Shown here one piece after another: positions 26,626-36,700 of a stretch of DNA of 64,000 nucleotides. The notes below the pieces were generated by a model. The model had not been told where the DNA came from, did not search any database, and saw only the letters and a list, made by a program, of their open reading frames with translations. A program made the position numbers and the translations under genes. The stretch's first letter is position 1. The number at the start of each line of letters is the position of its first letter. Source of the stretch: Ardenticatenaceae bacterium (GTDB taxonomy: Bacteria > Chloroflexota > Anaerolineae > Promineifilales > Promineifilaceae); the NCBI GenBank assembly GCA_030065875.1, contig JASJCR010000014.1, positions 1 to 64,000 on the forward strand, given 5' to 3'.

Positions 26626-27468
26626 ATGAACAAACCAAATTGGAAAATCGTCAAAGAGTACGAAGACATTACCTACAAGAAATCAGATGGCGTGGCCCGC
26701 ATCGCCTTTAACCGGCCGGAAGTGCGCAACGCCTTTCGACCCAAAACGGTAGGTGAATTATATGAAGCATTTTTAGACGCCCGGGAAGACACTTCAATCG
26801 GTGTGGTGCTATTTTCCGGTGAGGGCCCATCCCCTAAAGACGGCGGCTACGCATTTTGCAGCGGCGGTGATCAGCGCGTTCGCGGCGATCAAGGTTATGT
26901 TGGGGAAGACGGCATGCCCCGCCTCAACATTTTGGAAGTGCAGCGGCTGATTCGATTTATGCCCAAAGTGGTCATTGCCGTGGTGCCCGGATGGGCGGTT
27001 GGTGGCGGTCACAGCCTTCATGTAGTGTGTGACATGACTCTGGCCAGCAAAGAGCACGCGATTTTTAAGCAAACCGACGCGGATGTCACCAGCTTTGACG
27101 GCGGATATGGCTCAGCTTACCTGGCCAAAATGGTGGGGCAAAAACGCGCCCGGGAAATTTTCTTTTTGGGGCGCAACTACTCCGCCCAGGAGGCATACGA
27201 AATGGGCATGGTCAACGCCGTTATTCCTCACGATGAACTCGAGGATACCGCCTATCAGTGGGCAAAAGAGGTGCTGGGTAAATCGCCCACGTCGATCAAG
27301 ATGCTCAAATTCGCCTTTAACCTAACCGATGATGGGATGGTTGGGCAGCAGGTATTTGCCGGAGAGGCCACTCGACTGGCTTACATGACCGATGAGGCGA
27401 AAGAGGGGCGTAACGCCTTTTTAGAAAAGCGGAAACCCAATTTCCAAAATATTAAATGGCTCCCCTAA
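26626..27468 (+). CDS. menB: 1,4-dihydroxy-2-naphthoyl-CoA synthase-like crotonase
   Basis: 280 residues, crotonase superfamily. MenB-specific stretches are present: YAFCSGGDQRVRG (oxyanion hole), GWAVGGGHSLHVVCDMTLAS and DADVTSFDGGYGSAYLA (the Asp/Ser/Tyr region that cyclises o-succinylbenzoyl-CoA in menaquinone synthesis). The C-terminal KRKPNFQNIKWLP is also typical. Menaquinone synthesis is therefore the likely role, but no other men gene is in the window, so it is either a dispersed pathway or a MenB-like paralogue. A start at 26626 gives the usual length; the ribosome-binding site is weak. The upstream hairpin-rich repeat ends 27 bases before the start codon. Confidence 0.88.
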   Translation: MNKPNWKIVKEYEDITYKKSDGVARIAFNRPEVRNAFRPKTVGELYEAFLDAREDTSIGVVLFSGEGPSPKDGGYAFCSGGDQRVRGDQGYVGEDGMPRLNILEVQRLIRFMPKVVIAVVPGWAVGGGHSLHVVCDMTLASKEHAIFKQTDADVTSFDGGYGSAYLAKMVGQKRAREIFFLGRNYSAQEAYEMGMVNAVIPHDELEDTAYQWAKEVLGKSPTSIKMLKFAFNLTDDGMVGQQVFAGEATRLAYMTDEAKEGRNAFLEKRKPNFQNIKWLP

Positions 27469-27517
27469 GGCTGATACTGCTGCGCGAAATGGCCCTGGCC
27501 AATTAATTTAAATCCCG

Positions 27518-27554
27518 GCCGCAGATTACACAGATTTTTGGTGTAATCCGCGGC
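27518..27554. repeat. CCGCGGATT-type hairpin repeat
   Basis: GCCGCAGATTACAC and GTGTAATCCGCGGC form a 14-bp stem with one mismatch around a 9-base loop, 49 bases after menB. A similar stem beginning GCCGCGGATT is at 63548-63588. It may serve as a terminator-like or transcript-stabilising element. Confidence 0.6.
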
Positions 27555-27653
27555 TATATTTATTTAAGAACCTGAGAAATGAACCGTTTAATAGTTAAAT
27601 GAGATAAGGGAAATCTTTGAACTTTTGACTTTATACTTTGAACTATTATTTAC

Positions 27654-28364
27654 TCAATCTTCGTATTGATCGCGACGACGGAGCCAGGCCATCGTCCACG
27701 GCAGATTATCCTCGTCCCGTCCCTTGGGCATCAAATCCATATGATGGTATGCCCCATTGAGCATATCAAGGCCGCGGGCATAGGTGGAATAGGTGTGAAA
27801 AATCTCTCCGGCTTCATTTTTATAAAAAACGCTGATTCCCGGCCGTTCTTCTCCACCACCCTGAATTTTTTCAAAATTGTAAACGACATCGCCGGCCGCA
27901 ATTTCATCTGGGGTTGAAGTGACCTGATAATCGCGGTTGAAGTCGGTGCCTCCCGACGAGACCCAGGTAAAATCCCAACCCATTCGTTTTTTGTACGCTT
28001 CTAAAACGTCTAGTGGTGCGGTTGAAACCACGCGCAGGGTAATATCGCGGTGATTGAGATGAACTTCAGTGCCGCTGTAATTATCGGCCCAAAACGAGCA
28101 GCTGGGGCACCCTTCCTCCCAATCTGTCCCGTACATAAAATGGTAAACCAGCAGCTGGTTGCGGCCGTCAAACAACTCAGCCAGCGTTTGCGTACCCGCA
28201 GGGGTCTCAAATAGATAATCCTTTTCTACTTTGACCCACGGCAGCTCGCGCCGCTGGCGGCTCAATTCATCCCGCAGCGTGGTAAACTCTTTTTCTTTTT
28301 GCAGCAGCATGCGCCGGGCATCCAGCCACGCTTCTCGAGAAACAACAGCGTGATCTTTAATCAT
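27654..28364 (-). CDS. DUF899 family thioredoxin-like protein
   Basis: 236 residues of the DUF899 family, predicted thioredoxin-fold proteins of unknown function. Landmarks: VSREAWLDARRMLLQKEKEF at the N-terminus, LPWVKVEKDYLFETPAGTQTL, LLVYHFMYGTDWEEGCPSCSFWADN with a CPSC motif at the thioredoxin-like active-site position, and GWDFTWVSSGGTDFNRDY. The two Cys residues suggest redox activity, but this is unproven. The DUF2568 gene begins just upstream (15-bp gap), so they may be co-transcribed. Confidence 0.92.
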   Translation of the reverse strand: MIKDHAVVSREAWLDARRMLLQKEKEFTTLRDELSRQRRELPWVKVEKDYLFETPAGTQTLAELFDGRNQLLVYHFMYGTDWEEGCPSCSFWADNYSGTEVHLNHRDITLRVVSTAPLDVLEAYKKRMGWDFTWVSSGGTDFNRDYQVTSTPDEIAAGDVVYNFEKIQGGGEERPGISVFYKNEAGEIFHTYSTYARGLDMLNGAYHHMDLMPKGRDEDNLPWTMAWLRRRDQYED

Positions 28365-28379
28365 TAAATCCCTCCAGAT

Positions 28380-28745
28380 TTATCGACTCAACAACCATTT
28401 TAAGCGGTCATAAGACAGTGCATAATGAATTATAACGACGAGCCCCATCACCGCTGCCACCGTTTGATAGCCGGATTGGGCCACGGCCCATACCCCAAAT
28501 CCTAAAACGGCCAATTCGATCATCAGGCGCAGCCACCCAGGTACCGGTATGGGAGCCCGACCTGAGCGGCTGAGATCATCTGGCACGGCGAAAATGCCCC
28601 AGGCGGCCGCCATCAGCAAAGGCAGCAAAGCCGCTAAAATAAATCGCTGTGGGGGGTCAAAGCGCCAGCCATAAATACCGGCCCCAACCAGGGCAGCAAT
28701 TTCAAGCAAAAATCGGACCGCTAAGTTAAGTGGATGGGAACCCAT
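28380..28745 (-). CDS. YrdB-like DUF2568 membrane protein
   Basis: 121 residues with about four hydrophobic helices, starting MGSHPLNLAVRFLLEIAALV and containing AAWGIFAVPDDLSRSGRAPIPVPGWLRLMIELAVLG, the signature of the DUF2568/YrdB family. The function of this inner-membrane family is unknown. It is the first gene of a two-gene unit with DUF899, divergent from the GNAT gene 65 bp away. Confidence 0.9.
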   Translation of the reverse strand: MGSHPLNLAVRFLLEIAALVGAGIYGWRFDPPQRFILAALLPLLMAAAWGIFAVPDDLSRSGRAPIPVPGWLRLMIELAVLGFGVWAVAQSGYQTVAAVMGLVVIIHYALSYDRLKWLLSR

Positions 28746-28810
28746 TCAACCTCAAAGATGGAAAAACTTCCTTGCCATGATAGCACAAATGTGCTACAAA
28801 ATCACCCGCT

Positions 28811-29293
28811 ATGTCTACTAAATCCAATATTCAGCTGCGAAATATTCAGCAGGAAGACCTGCAAATCTTTTTTGACCATCAACAGGATCAGGAAGCCCTC
28901 TCTATGGCCGCTTTTACGGCAAAGGAGCCTCACAATTGGACCGCTTTCCAGGAACACTGGAACAAGATCATGGCCGATCAATCGATCGTGATCAAAACCA
29001 TCGTAAATAAGGGACAGATTGCCGGTTACGTTTTATCCCACAGCTGGTTTGGCGAGCCGGAAATCACCTACTGGATCGGCCGAGAGTTTTGGGGCAAGGG
29101 AGTGGCTACCGCAGGACTGCATCAATTTCTCGAAATTTACAACACCCGGCCGCTGTTTGCCCGGGTAGCTCACGACAACAGCGGTTCGATCAAAGTCTTG
29201 CAAAAATGCGGCTTCCAAAAAACCGGAGAGGATCGAGGGTTTGCCAACGCACGTCAGCAAGAGATCGTCGAGTTTATTTTTGCCCTTACCTGA
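28811..29293 (+). CDS. GNAT-family N-acetyltransferase
   Basis: 160 residues, RimJ/RimL-like acetyltransferase. The acetyl-CoA pyrophosphate loop is recognisable as IGREFWGKGVATAGLHQFL, with downstream NSGSIKVLQKCGFQKTGED, the usual end of the fold. The acceptor (protein N-terminus, antibiotic or metabolite) cannot be inferred. ATG at 28811; no strong ribosome-binding site. Confidence 0.9.
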   Translation: MSTKSNIQLRNIQQEDLQIFFDHQQDQEALSMAAFTAKEPHNWTAFQEHWNKIMADQSIVIKTIVNKGQIAGYVLSHSWFGEPEITYWIGREFWGKGVATAGLHQFLEIYNTRPLFARVAHDNSGSIKVLQKCGFQKTGEDRGFANARQQEIVEFIFALT

Positions 29294-29364
29294 TCTTAAT
29301 CGGTGCAAAACCTGTACAAGTCATCATATTTTGATAAATTGCCTTAAAATTCCCCTCAAAATAC

Positions 29365-29408
29365 TGGACAATATATGTGCAACTGTGTTATGATACCTCA
29401 CGTTGAGG
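29365..29408 (+). promoter_or_regulatory. Promoter candidate for the ABC transporter genes
   Basis: TGGACA (29365-29370) and TATGAT (29389-29394) are 18 bases apart. The predicted start near 29401 falls in a small dyad, CCTCA-CGT-TGAGG (29396-29408), a possible operator. The leader would be about 43 bases. Confidence 0.5.
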
Positions 29409-29443
29409 CCAAATAAGCCTATATTTAAGCAACGAGGTAAATT

Positions 29444-30235
29444 ATGACCAGCTCACTTTCAGCCAAGCCCATCATCGATATACGAAATGTGGTCAAGCGT
29501 TTTCCGGTTGGCAATGATGAAGTCACGATTTTGCACGGTCTCTCTTTTGAGGTAACGGCCGGCGAGTTTGTTTCCATCGTTGGCCCGTCCGGAAACGGAA
29601 AATCAACACTCTTAAATATGGTGACCGGTATCGACCGCCCTTCAGAGGGTGAAGTGGTGGTAACCGACAAGCCGGTCCACGAGATGAGCGAAAATCAGCT
29701 GGCCAAATGGCGCGGCCAGCAGGTGGGCATTATCTTCCAATTTTTTCAAATGCTTCCCTCTCTGAGCCTCCTGCAAAATATTACCCTCCCCATGGAATTT
29801 GCCGGTCTTTACTCGCGAAAAGAGCGAAAAGAGCGGGCGTATGGCCTGTTAGAAATGGTTGGGTTAGCCGACCAGGCACAAAAATTACCCAGCATGGTAT
29901 CCGGCGGTCAGCAGCAGCGCGCAGCCATCGCCCGCGCCCTGGCCAATGACCCCCCGCTTCTGGTGGCTGATGAACCAACCGGCAACCTCGATGCCAAAAC
30001 GGCCGGACTGGTGTTTGACCTGTTTATGGAGCTGGTGGAAGAACAGGGCAAAACGCTGCTGATGGTCACCCACGACAGTGAGCTGGCCGATCGTATTCCT
30101 CGTAAAATCGAAATCGTCAACGGCAATATCGCCTCAGATTCAAAAGTGGTCACCCCTCAAGCACAGCCAAAACGGGTCCCGTTGCCGCAGTTAACCCCGG
30201 CGCTTGGCCCTCAAAGAGAATTAGCATACACCTGA
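29444..30235 (+). CDS. ABC transporter ATP-binding protein, MacB/LolD type
   Basis: 263 residues. Walker A GPSGNGKST (47-55), Q-loop Gln99, signature VSGGQ (152-156), Walker B LLVADE (172-177) and D-loop NLD. The sequence around VDKP/VKRF and the partner permease place it in the MacB/LolD/FtsE subclass, which drives mechanotransmission rather than substrate passage. Its stop overlaps the permease start by one base (TGATG), so the two are translationally coupled. Likely roles are export of a lipophilic peptide or drug, or lipoprotein handling at the membrane surface. Confidence 0.94.
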   Translation: MTSSLSAKPIIDIRNVVKRFPVGNDEVTILHGLSFEVTAGEFVSIVGPSGNGKSTLLNMVTGIDRPSEGEVVVTDKPVHEMSENQLAKWRGQQVGIIFQFFQMLPSLSLLQNITLPMEFAGLYSRKERKERAYGLLEMVGLADQAQKLPSMVSGGQQQRAAIARALANDPPLLVADEPTGNLDAKTAGLVFDLFMELVEEQGKTLLMVTHDSELADRIPRKIEIVNGNIASDSKVVTPQAQPKRVPLPQLTPALGPQRELAYT

Positions 30236-32643
30236 TGATTACGCTCCTGCAGAAAGTATGGTTTGATTTGTGGGGTAATAAGTCCCGCACCCTCCAGGTC
30301 GTTCTGGTGATCGCCCTGGGGTCCATTGCCATCGGTTTGGTCATCGGCGGCCGGAATCTAATTTCCGAAGCGGTCACCACCAGCTATGCCAATGCGGAAC
30401 CATCACACATCAAACTCAGCGTCAACCCGCCTTTAACGCGGGAGCAAATCGAGCGGGTAGCCAAAATAGAAGGAGTGGCCGAGGTTGAAGGGCTGCTCAG
30501 CGGCAGTATCGAATGGCGTTTCCCCGGTGAAGAAGAGTGGCAAACCGCTCGCATCAAAGGGCGAGACAGCTATCAAGAGCAACTCATGGGGCCGGAAGGG
30601 ATACTTGAAGGGATTTTTCCCGGCCGCAACACCATTGGGATCGGTCAAATCTCGGTAGGCTCTCCCCAAATTTTTGTGGGCGACACCATCGAAATTCGCT
30701 CCGGCGACCGCCAGGCCACTTATGAAGTTGTAGGGCTGCTCGACCCGATTGGACCGGAGCCGGTGTTTGGGGAAACCATTTATGTGGATCAAAAAACCTT
30801 TACCCGCATCACCGGCCGCGACGCCTACAACCTCATTCAGCTCAGAGATTCCTTTTGGGATCCGGCCAATGCGGAGCGCACCGATCTTCTTATTCAAGAT
30901 TACTTTGAAGAAATTAATGTCGATTCAGTCGGGGTCTCTTTTCCCTTCCAGGATCGAATTGTTCCCCCGGATGTCAACCCGGCCAGCGCCATTTTAAATG
31001 CCCTGTTTCTGATTTTGGGGATTATCGGCGTCGTCGTGGTTATCCTGGGGATTTTCCTGGTGTACAACAGCGTCAGCGCCATCGTCTCCCAGCAGACCAG
31101 CCAGATCGGCGTAATGAAAGCGATTGGGGCCAGTTCCCTGCAGGTGGCCTGGAGCTATCTCGTTCTGGTAATGGGATATGGCGTTCTGGCCATGTTTGTG
31201 TCCCTCCCGATTGGCGGAGCAGCGGCCCTGGGACTACAAACTTTCTTCGGTAATTTTCTCAACCTGGAAAGCAATCCAATTCGCGTCGACCCCGTGGCGG
31301 TCGGCATCCAAATTTTAATTTGTCTGATCGCTCCCTTGCTGGCCGCTTTAATTCCCTTGCTAAACGGTATGCGCATCTCGGTTCGTGAAGCGATCGGCTC
31401 ATACGGGTTGACCGGCGCCCTGGGTTTAGTCAACCGGCTGGTGGCCAGATTTACCAATCTTTCTTACACCATCTTGCTAACGATCGCCAACACCTTCCGC
31501 AATCAAAAGCGGGTCATTATTATTCAAATCGCCCTCATTGTGGCCGGCACGATTTTTATGATGGTTCTTGGCGTCAACGACGCCAGTCAGTTTACCTATG
31601 ATGGCAAGCTCAAAGAGGTGCACACTTATCAGGTGGCCTTTTCAACCGATCAGCTGACGCGCGTCGAAATTCTGGAGCGCGCGGCCTTAAGCGTTGACGG
31701 GGTGACCGATGTTGAGAGTTGGCAGGTCACCGGCGGCAGCGCCCGGCCGATTTCTCAACCAGAAAAAGAGGTAACCGACGCCCGCATTTCGATTTTTGGC
31801 CAGCCGCCAGAAACAACCTTTTATAAACCGGAAATCTTTGAAGGGCGCTGGCTCAACAGCAGCGACACCTATGCGGTTGTAGCCGGCAGCCAGGTCAGCT
31901 CTGAAAAGGGATGGCAGGTGGGGGATCAAATCGTCCTGACGGAAAACTCCGGTCGTGAAATGACGGTCGAAATCGTGGGCATTCACTTTGATCCGGCCGC
32001 TGGAGGAACCTCACTTCACCTGCCGCTGGCGGTTTTGCAGCGTGAGTGGGGTCAATTCCAGACCGCCAACGCCGTATTTGTGAAAACCACCCAAACCGAC
32101 GCGGAATTTCAAACGGCAATTGCTTCACAGGTCGAAACGGCCCTGGAAAGCCAAAATGTAGGCGTACGGCCGAGCAGCCCCTTTGGTGAAAATACCATCG
32201 CTGAAATTTCGGCCACCCTTTCAGACGGGCTCGACATTATCATCACCCTGCTGGCCGTGATGGCCGTGGTTATTGCCCTCGTCGGCGGGGTTGGCCTCAG
32301 CGGCGTCCTCTCTCTGAGCGTTCTTGAGCGGCGGCGGGAGATTGGCGTGATGCGGGCGATTGGAGCCTCATCCGGGCAGGTAATCCGCCTATTTATTCAG
32401 GAAGGGATCCTTTTGGGTTGGCTGAGCTGGATTGTCGCCATCCCCCTCAGCATTCCGGCCGCCTGGTATTTGGCCACGCGCGGTCTGGCGTTTGCCCTCA
32501 ACACCAATCTGGCGTACCGCTTCTCCTTCTCCGGCCCCCTGATTTGGCTGGCCATCATCACCGTTTTGGCGATCGTAGCCAGCGTTTTCCCGGCTCGGGG
32601 CGCAGCCAAGATCAGCGTCCGCGAAAGCCTTTCTTACAGCTAA
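30235..32643 (+). CDS. ABC transporter permease with two FtsX domains
   Basis: 802 residues. Membrane helix near the N-terminus, a MacB-like periplasmic core domain (about 45-240), then three helices of the first FtsX domain (about 250-380, including GVMKAIGASSLQVAWSYL). A second helix near 420 is followed by another extracytoplasmic domain and a second FtsX domain at the C-terminus (IGVMRAIGASSGQVIRLFIQ). Such double-FtsX proteins act as a fused pair with a LolD/MacB-type ATPase; here that is the overlapping upstream gene. No membrane-fusion protein lies adjacent. The substrate is unknown. Confidence 0.92.
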   Translation: MITLLQKVWFDLWGNKSRTLQVVLVIALGSIAIGLVIGGRNLISEAVTTSYANAEPSHIKLSVNPPLTREQIERVAKIEGVAEVEGLLSGSIEWRFPGEEEWQTARIKGRDSYQEQLMGPEGILEGIFPGRNTIGIGQISVGSPQIFVGDTIEIRSGDRQATYEVVGLLDPIGPEPVFGETIYVDQKTFTRITGRDAYNLIQLRDSFWDPANAERTDLLIQDYFEEINVDSVGVSFPFQDRIVPPDVNPASAILNALFLILGIIGVVVVILGIFLVYNSVSAIVSQQTSQIGVMKAIGASSLQVAWSYLVLVMGYGVLAMFVSLPIGGAAALGLQTFFGNFLNLESNPIRVDPVAVGIQILICLIAPLLAALIPLLNGMRISVREAIGSYGLTGALGLVNRLVARFTNLSYTILLTIANTFRNQKRVIIIQIALIVAGTIFMMVLGVNDASQFTYDGKLKEVHTYQVAFSTDQLTRVEILERAALSVDGVTDVESWQVTGGSARPISQPEKEVTDARISIFGQPPETTFYKPEIFEGRWLNSSDTYAVVAGSQVSSEKGWQVGDQIVLTENSGREMTVEIVGIHFDPAAGGTSLHLPLAVLQREWGQFQTANAVFVKTTQTDAEFQTAIASQVETALESQNVGVRPSSPFGENTIAEISATLSDGLDIIITLLAVMAVVIALVGGVGLSGVLSLSVLERRREIGVMRAIGASSGQVIRLFIQEGILLGWLSWIVAIPLSIPAAWYLATRGLAFALNTNLAYRFSFSGPLIWLAIITVLAIVASVFPARGAAKISVRESLSYS

Positions 32644-32682
32644 ATATTATCATCCACATCGGGGCATCATCCCCTCTCATCC

Positions 32683-32713
32683 AAAAACACAAAACGTATG
32701 TTTTGTGTTTTTT
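32683..32713 (+). terminator. Rho-independent terminator after ABC permease
   Basis: A 13-bp perfect stem, AAAAACACAAAAC / GTTTTGTGTTTTT, with a GTAT loop begins 40 bases after the permease stop and runs into a T-rich tract. Because the 5' arm is A-rich, it could work in both directions. Confidence 0.8.
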
Positions 32714-32773
32714 GTGTTTTTGTGGTTTATTTTCCCCACGACCACCAATTAGAAAAGCACAGAGGTTTACGGC

Positions 32774-33583
32774 ATGCGCATAGCGGCGATTCAGATGAAC
32801 ACCCAGGAGGACAAAGAGCAGAATTTGGCCACGGCCGAGCGGCTGATTGATGAGGCGGCCGCTTTGGGAGCGCAGATGGTTGGCTTGCCGGAGATGTTCA
32901 ACATTTTGGGGCCAAAAAATTATCTGGGAAACGGGGCGGAGGAAATCCCCGGCCGGACCTCCGAATTTTTAAGCCGCAAGGCGAAACAGCACGGCATTTA
33001 TCTGCACGGGGGCAGCATCCCCGAGCTAATGATCGGGGAAAACAAGGTGGGTAACACCACCCTGGTTTTTGATCCTCATGGGAACCAGATCGCCAAATAT
33101 CGCAAGATTCACCTCTTTGACATCGAGGTTGAGGGGCAGGTCAGCCGTCGCGAATCCGATCAGTTTGTGTTTGGGGAGCGGCCGGTCAACTTTGAAACGG
33201 AGCAGGGCAGCTTTGGTTTAACCATCTGTTACGACATTCGTTTTCCCGAACTTTATCGCGCCTTAACCTTAAACGGGGCGCGGGTTATTTTTCACCCCAG
33301 TGCCTTCACCCTCTATACCGGCAAAGATCATTGGGAAACCCTGATTCGCGCTCGGGCGATCGAAAATCAGGTGTACATGATTTCCCCGGCTCAAATCGGG
33401 GTTCACGGCCGGGGCCAGCACTCGTTTGGCAGCACCATGATTGTTGATCCGTGGGGCACGGTGATCGCCCGTGCCCCCGAGCGGGAGTGCGTGGTTTGGG
33501 CCGACATCGATTTTGCCGCGCAGGATGAGGTTCGCCGGCAGCTGCCGGCGCTGCATCATCGCCGGCCGGAAGTGTATTTATAA
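32774..33583 (+). CDS. Nitrilase-superfamily amidohydrolase, Nit1/Nit2-like
   Basis: 269 residues. The catalytic triad of the carbon-nitrogen hydrolase superfamily is plain: Glu40 (GLPEMFN), Lys111 (YRKIHLFD) and Cys152 (ICYDIRFPEL). The KIHLFDIEV and HPSAFTLYTGKDHW segments are typical of the Nit branch, whose known members are deaminated-glutathione or omega-amidases that repair transamination side products. It should act in the cytosol. It stands alone after a terminator; GAGG is 9 bases before the ATG. Confidence 0.92.
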   Translation: MRIAAIQMNTQEDKEQNLATAERLIDEAAALGAQMVGLPEMFNILGPKNYLGNGAEEIPGRTSEFLSRKAKQHGIYLHGGSIPELMIGENKVGNTTLVFDPHGNQIAKYRKIHLFDIEVEGQVSRRESDQFVFGERPVNFETEQGSFGLTICYDIRFPELYRALTLNGARVIFHPSAFTLYTGKDHWETLIRARAIENQVYMISPAQIGVHGRGQHSFGSTMIVDPWGTVIARAPERECVVWADIDFAAQDEVRRQLPALHHRRPEVYL

Positions 33584-33604
33584 TAGCTTGAGGTTGTGTA
33601 ATTC

Positions 33605-33694
33605 TTGACAATTTTTGTTAATAGGAATAAAGTACTGGCACGTGGCGTGCGACTCTCTAAATCGGGTGAGGATTTAGGGGAATAACCTACGCAC
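33605..33694 (+). promoter_or_regulatory. Promoter and folded leader upstream of the RHS gene
   Basis: TTGACA (33605-33610) and TAAAGT (33628-33633) are 17 bases apart. The predicted leader of ~155 bases begins with a stem GCACG/CGTGC (33638-33650) and a stem CTAAATC/GATTTAG (33657-33677). GTGCG at 33647-33651 could alternatively pair with CGCAC at 33690-33694, enclosing the second stem. The two pairings compete, as in switch-type leaders, but it matches no riboswitch class I know. Confidence 0.45.
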
Positions 33695-33795
33695 AACAAC
33701 AAAAAACAACAATTTATACATATTGATGAAGCGTATTTGGCGATCTATCTGTTTGCCTATGCGATGATTCCACTCATGATCTCAGGAGCTTTAAG

Positions 33796-36700
33796 ATGAC
33801 CTTCACACCCCGTAACCTGCTGGCCAAAACCGGTTTGTTTATATTGCTTCTCGTTGGCACCCAGCTGCTATCCCCTACCTTGGTGGTGGCTGAAGATGCG
33901 CAGCAGCAGCCGCAGCCGGGCGAACCGGATCGGCCAACGATGGATTTTCAACCTCCGGCCGATGCCGATTCGCTGGCGGATTTTTCTCCCCGCGGTTCTC
34001 AACGCGTGGAGGTCAAGCAAATAAACACGGGATCGTCTGACGTTAACCCTCTTGACGAAGCAGCCGTTGTAGATAGGGCCACAGCTGTAGGGATTGAAAA
34101 TGTAAGTAAGACCTTCAATCCCAGACGGGATACCGTCTTTGCCTCTGGAGAAGAGTTTTCGCTTCTCATTGAGCAGGATACCTTTGGGGAACAGGTGGAA
34201 TTAAAAATCGATTATCTTACCGTGGGCACCTCCCCCATAAAGAAGCACGATCAGTTGACCCAACTCGCTGAAAAAAGTGATATCCCGGTGGCCGATAGAC
34301 CAAATGATCTGGTCATAATTCCGGAATCAACCAGCTTATTCAAAATCTCTCTGGAAACAATTAGCTTAAGTTCGGGGCAAGTCATCACAAAATTTGAGAA
34401 GCCGGTGCGCATGGCGATTGACCTGCGAGGGTACGGGTATGATCTGAAACAGGATGGTGGCTATTTCTTTATCGCCTATGAAGATCCGGAAAGTCCAGGC
34501 ACCTTTATCGACATTCCAACAACGGTTCATCAAGAAGACGGTCTTATCAGCGGCGAAACCGATCATTTTTCCAACTGGATTTCTGGATGGCGGCCGGAGT
34601 CCTGGTCTTTAGAGTGGCAGCCCCCAACTGTGGCAGAGTTTACCGGGGCGGCTACCTACAGCTACCCCATCGACGTCCCACCTGGCCGGGCAGGCCTACA
34701 GCCTCAGGTGGCTTTGAATTACTCATCATCATCCTTAAATGGTGCCGTCAGAAGGGTATCAATGGGAACCGTTGCCACTGGTTGGTCGATCTCGGATATC
34801 AACATCACGCGAGTCAAATCAGAGCAGCAGCCTGGTGGCATCGATTATGCCAATGAATTTCGACTGGTCATTAACGGCCAGGGGCATCGCCTGATCCAGG
34901 GATCCACCACCAATGGAGTCATTACATTCTACGCTGAAAATGCCCCAAATATTCGGGTGGAAAATTACGGGGGGCTGCGGTGGAATGATGATGTAAATCA
35001 TCATAATTACTGGATTGTTAAAACCGGTGATGGGCTGACTTATCGGCTTGGATTTACCAATAATCACCCCCATGGTCCATATACCAATCCTTCGGTAACA
35101 TACCAAAAGACGCAGTTAAATGAAGGCTCCATTCGCTATGAAGCAACTGCCTGGCACGTTGACACCATAACCGACCCACTCGGCAACCAGATTTTGTATC
35201 AATACATTCGCGTTTCAAGACATGAATCAATAGCCTACGGGTGCCCATGGGGAGGGGGTTGCATCTTTAAAATTTGGAACAACACCGCTCAAGTATCCGA
35301 AATTCTCTATAACTTCACCTCCACTGCTACCCCCAACAACCCGGTTCCATCTGACATCGGCCGACTCAACGTGACCACCGGCGTGACGGCCGGGTCGAAA
35401 ATTGTCTTTAACTACGGCGACGAAACCCGTTTGGCTTCGATTGACGTGTATCATGGGCATGCCGCAGCCAATACCAATACGTTGACGCTCACTCGCCAAT
35501 ATTCAGTAACAGCGCTCAACCCATCTGTGCCCAATCCATCGGTCTGTGACAAGCGAAATGTCGACGGCTCTTATGAAACCCGCCTCATCTACACTCGAGT
35601 GATAACCCAAATCCAGGCGTGGACAAAGGACGTGGCCGGCACCTGGTATGCTTTGCCGGCTACCACCTTCACCTATGTCGATCAACCACACATTCACCAT
35701 CAGGGTCAGGGGTGCTTTATTTACAAATATTTGCAGCGCGTATCTAATGGGTATGGTGGGTATTCTGATTTTATCTACGGCAGTGACGGCCGCGGTAGAG
35801 GTCCGGATTACACCAACTGTAAAGGATGGGAGGAGGGTGATCCACCCTGTGTAGAGGAATTCCCCAGTGTGGGCTACAACTATCGCGTGTTTGATATTCG
35901 CAGTGGGGATTGGCACAATGACTTAAATGCGCCGACTGAACAAACCCGCACGACGTATGAATATATTGGCGTGTGTTACGATCAGGAATCTCCCAACGAC
36001 CCCCATTGTCAACAGCCGGATACAACCGCGATGTACGGCAACATTGGTGGGCATGCCAAAGTAATTGTGACCCTGCATGATTTTGATATGACGACGCCTC
36101 TGCACAGAACTATCACCGAGTACCATACCGATATCAATCGTTTTGGGCGGCCGTTTATCCAGCGCTCCGGCCCACCCAATCTAAGCGATTCACGCGAATT
36201 GGTTCCTGGCAAAGAAGATCGGGTAGAAACATCTTACATTACCACCTCTTTTTCGAGCTACAATGTTCCGTTCACCCATCAATTTGAAATCAAAACCTAT
36301 CATACCGACTACGGTTGGAATGCCCCGCAAGGCAACATTTCGAGCAAAGTGATTTACGAGTATTCCAACACCGGGAGTTATCAAATTGATGAGGCTGGAA
36401 ATAATCGACAATTCGGGCAAATTACCCGCATTTTGGAATATGATAGCGCCACCGCCACAACGCCATATCGCACAACCAGACGATATACATTTGGGCGTAC
36501 AGACAACGGACACTGGATAATTCGCAATAAAAGTCAAGGCATTTATGAAGGGGGTGGAGCAACTGTTAACGAGCTGATTCAGGCGAATTGGTATTATTAC
36601 GATCAGAATACCAATTTCCAAAACTCTGCTGCAGCACAGCTCACCGATGGTTTGCTGCGCCGAGAACGCGTTAGCATCCCTGTTGGATGTAGCAATGTGG

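Noticed and set aside
33620-33700. Known riboswitch in the RHS leader
   Set aside because: I compared it with conserved cores of TPP, c-di-GMP, glycine, fluoride and ZTP classes from memory and none matched; kept only as an unclassified folded leader.
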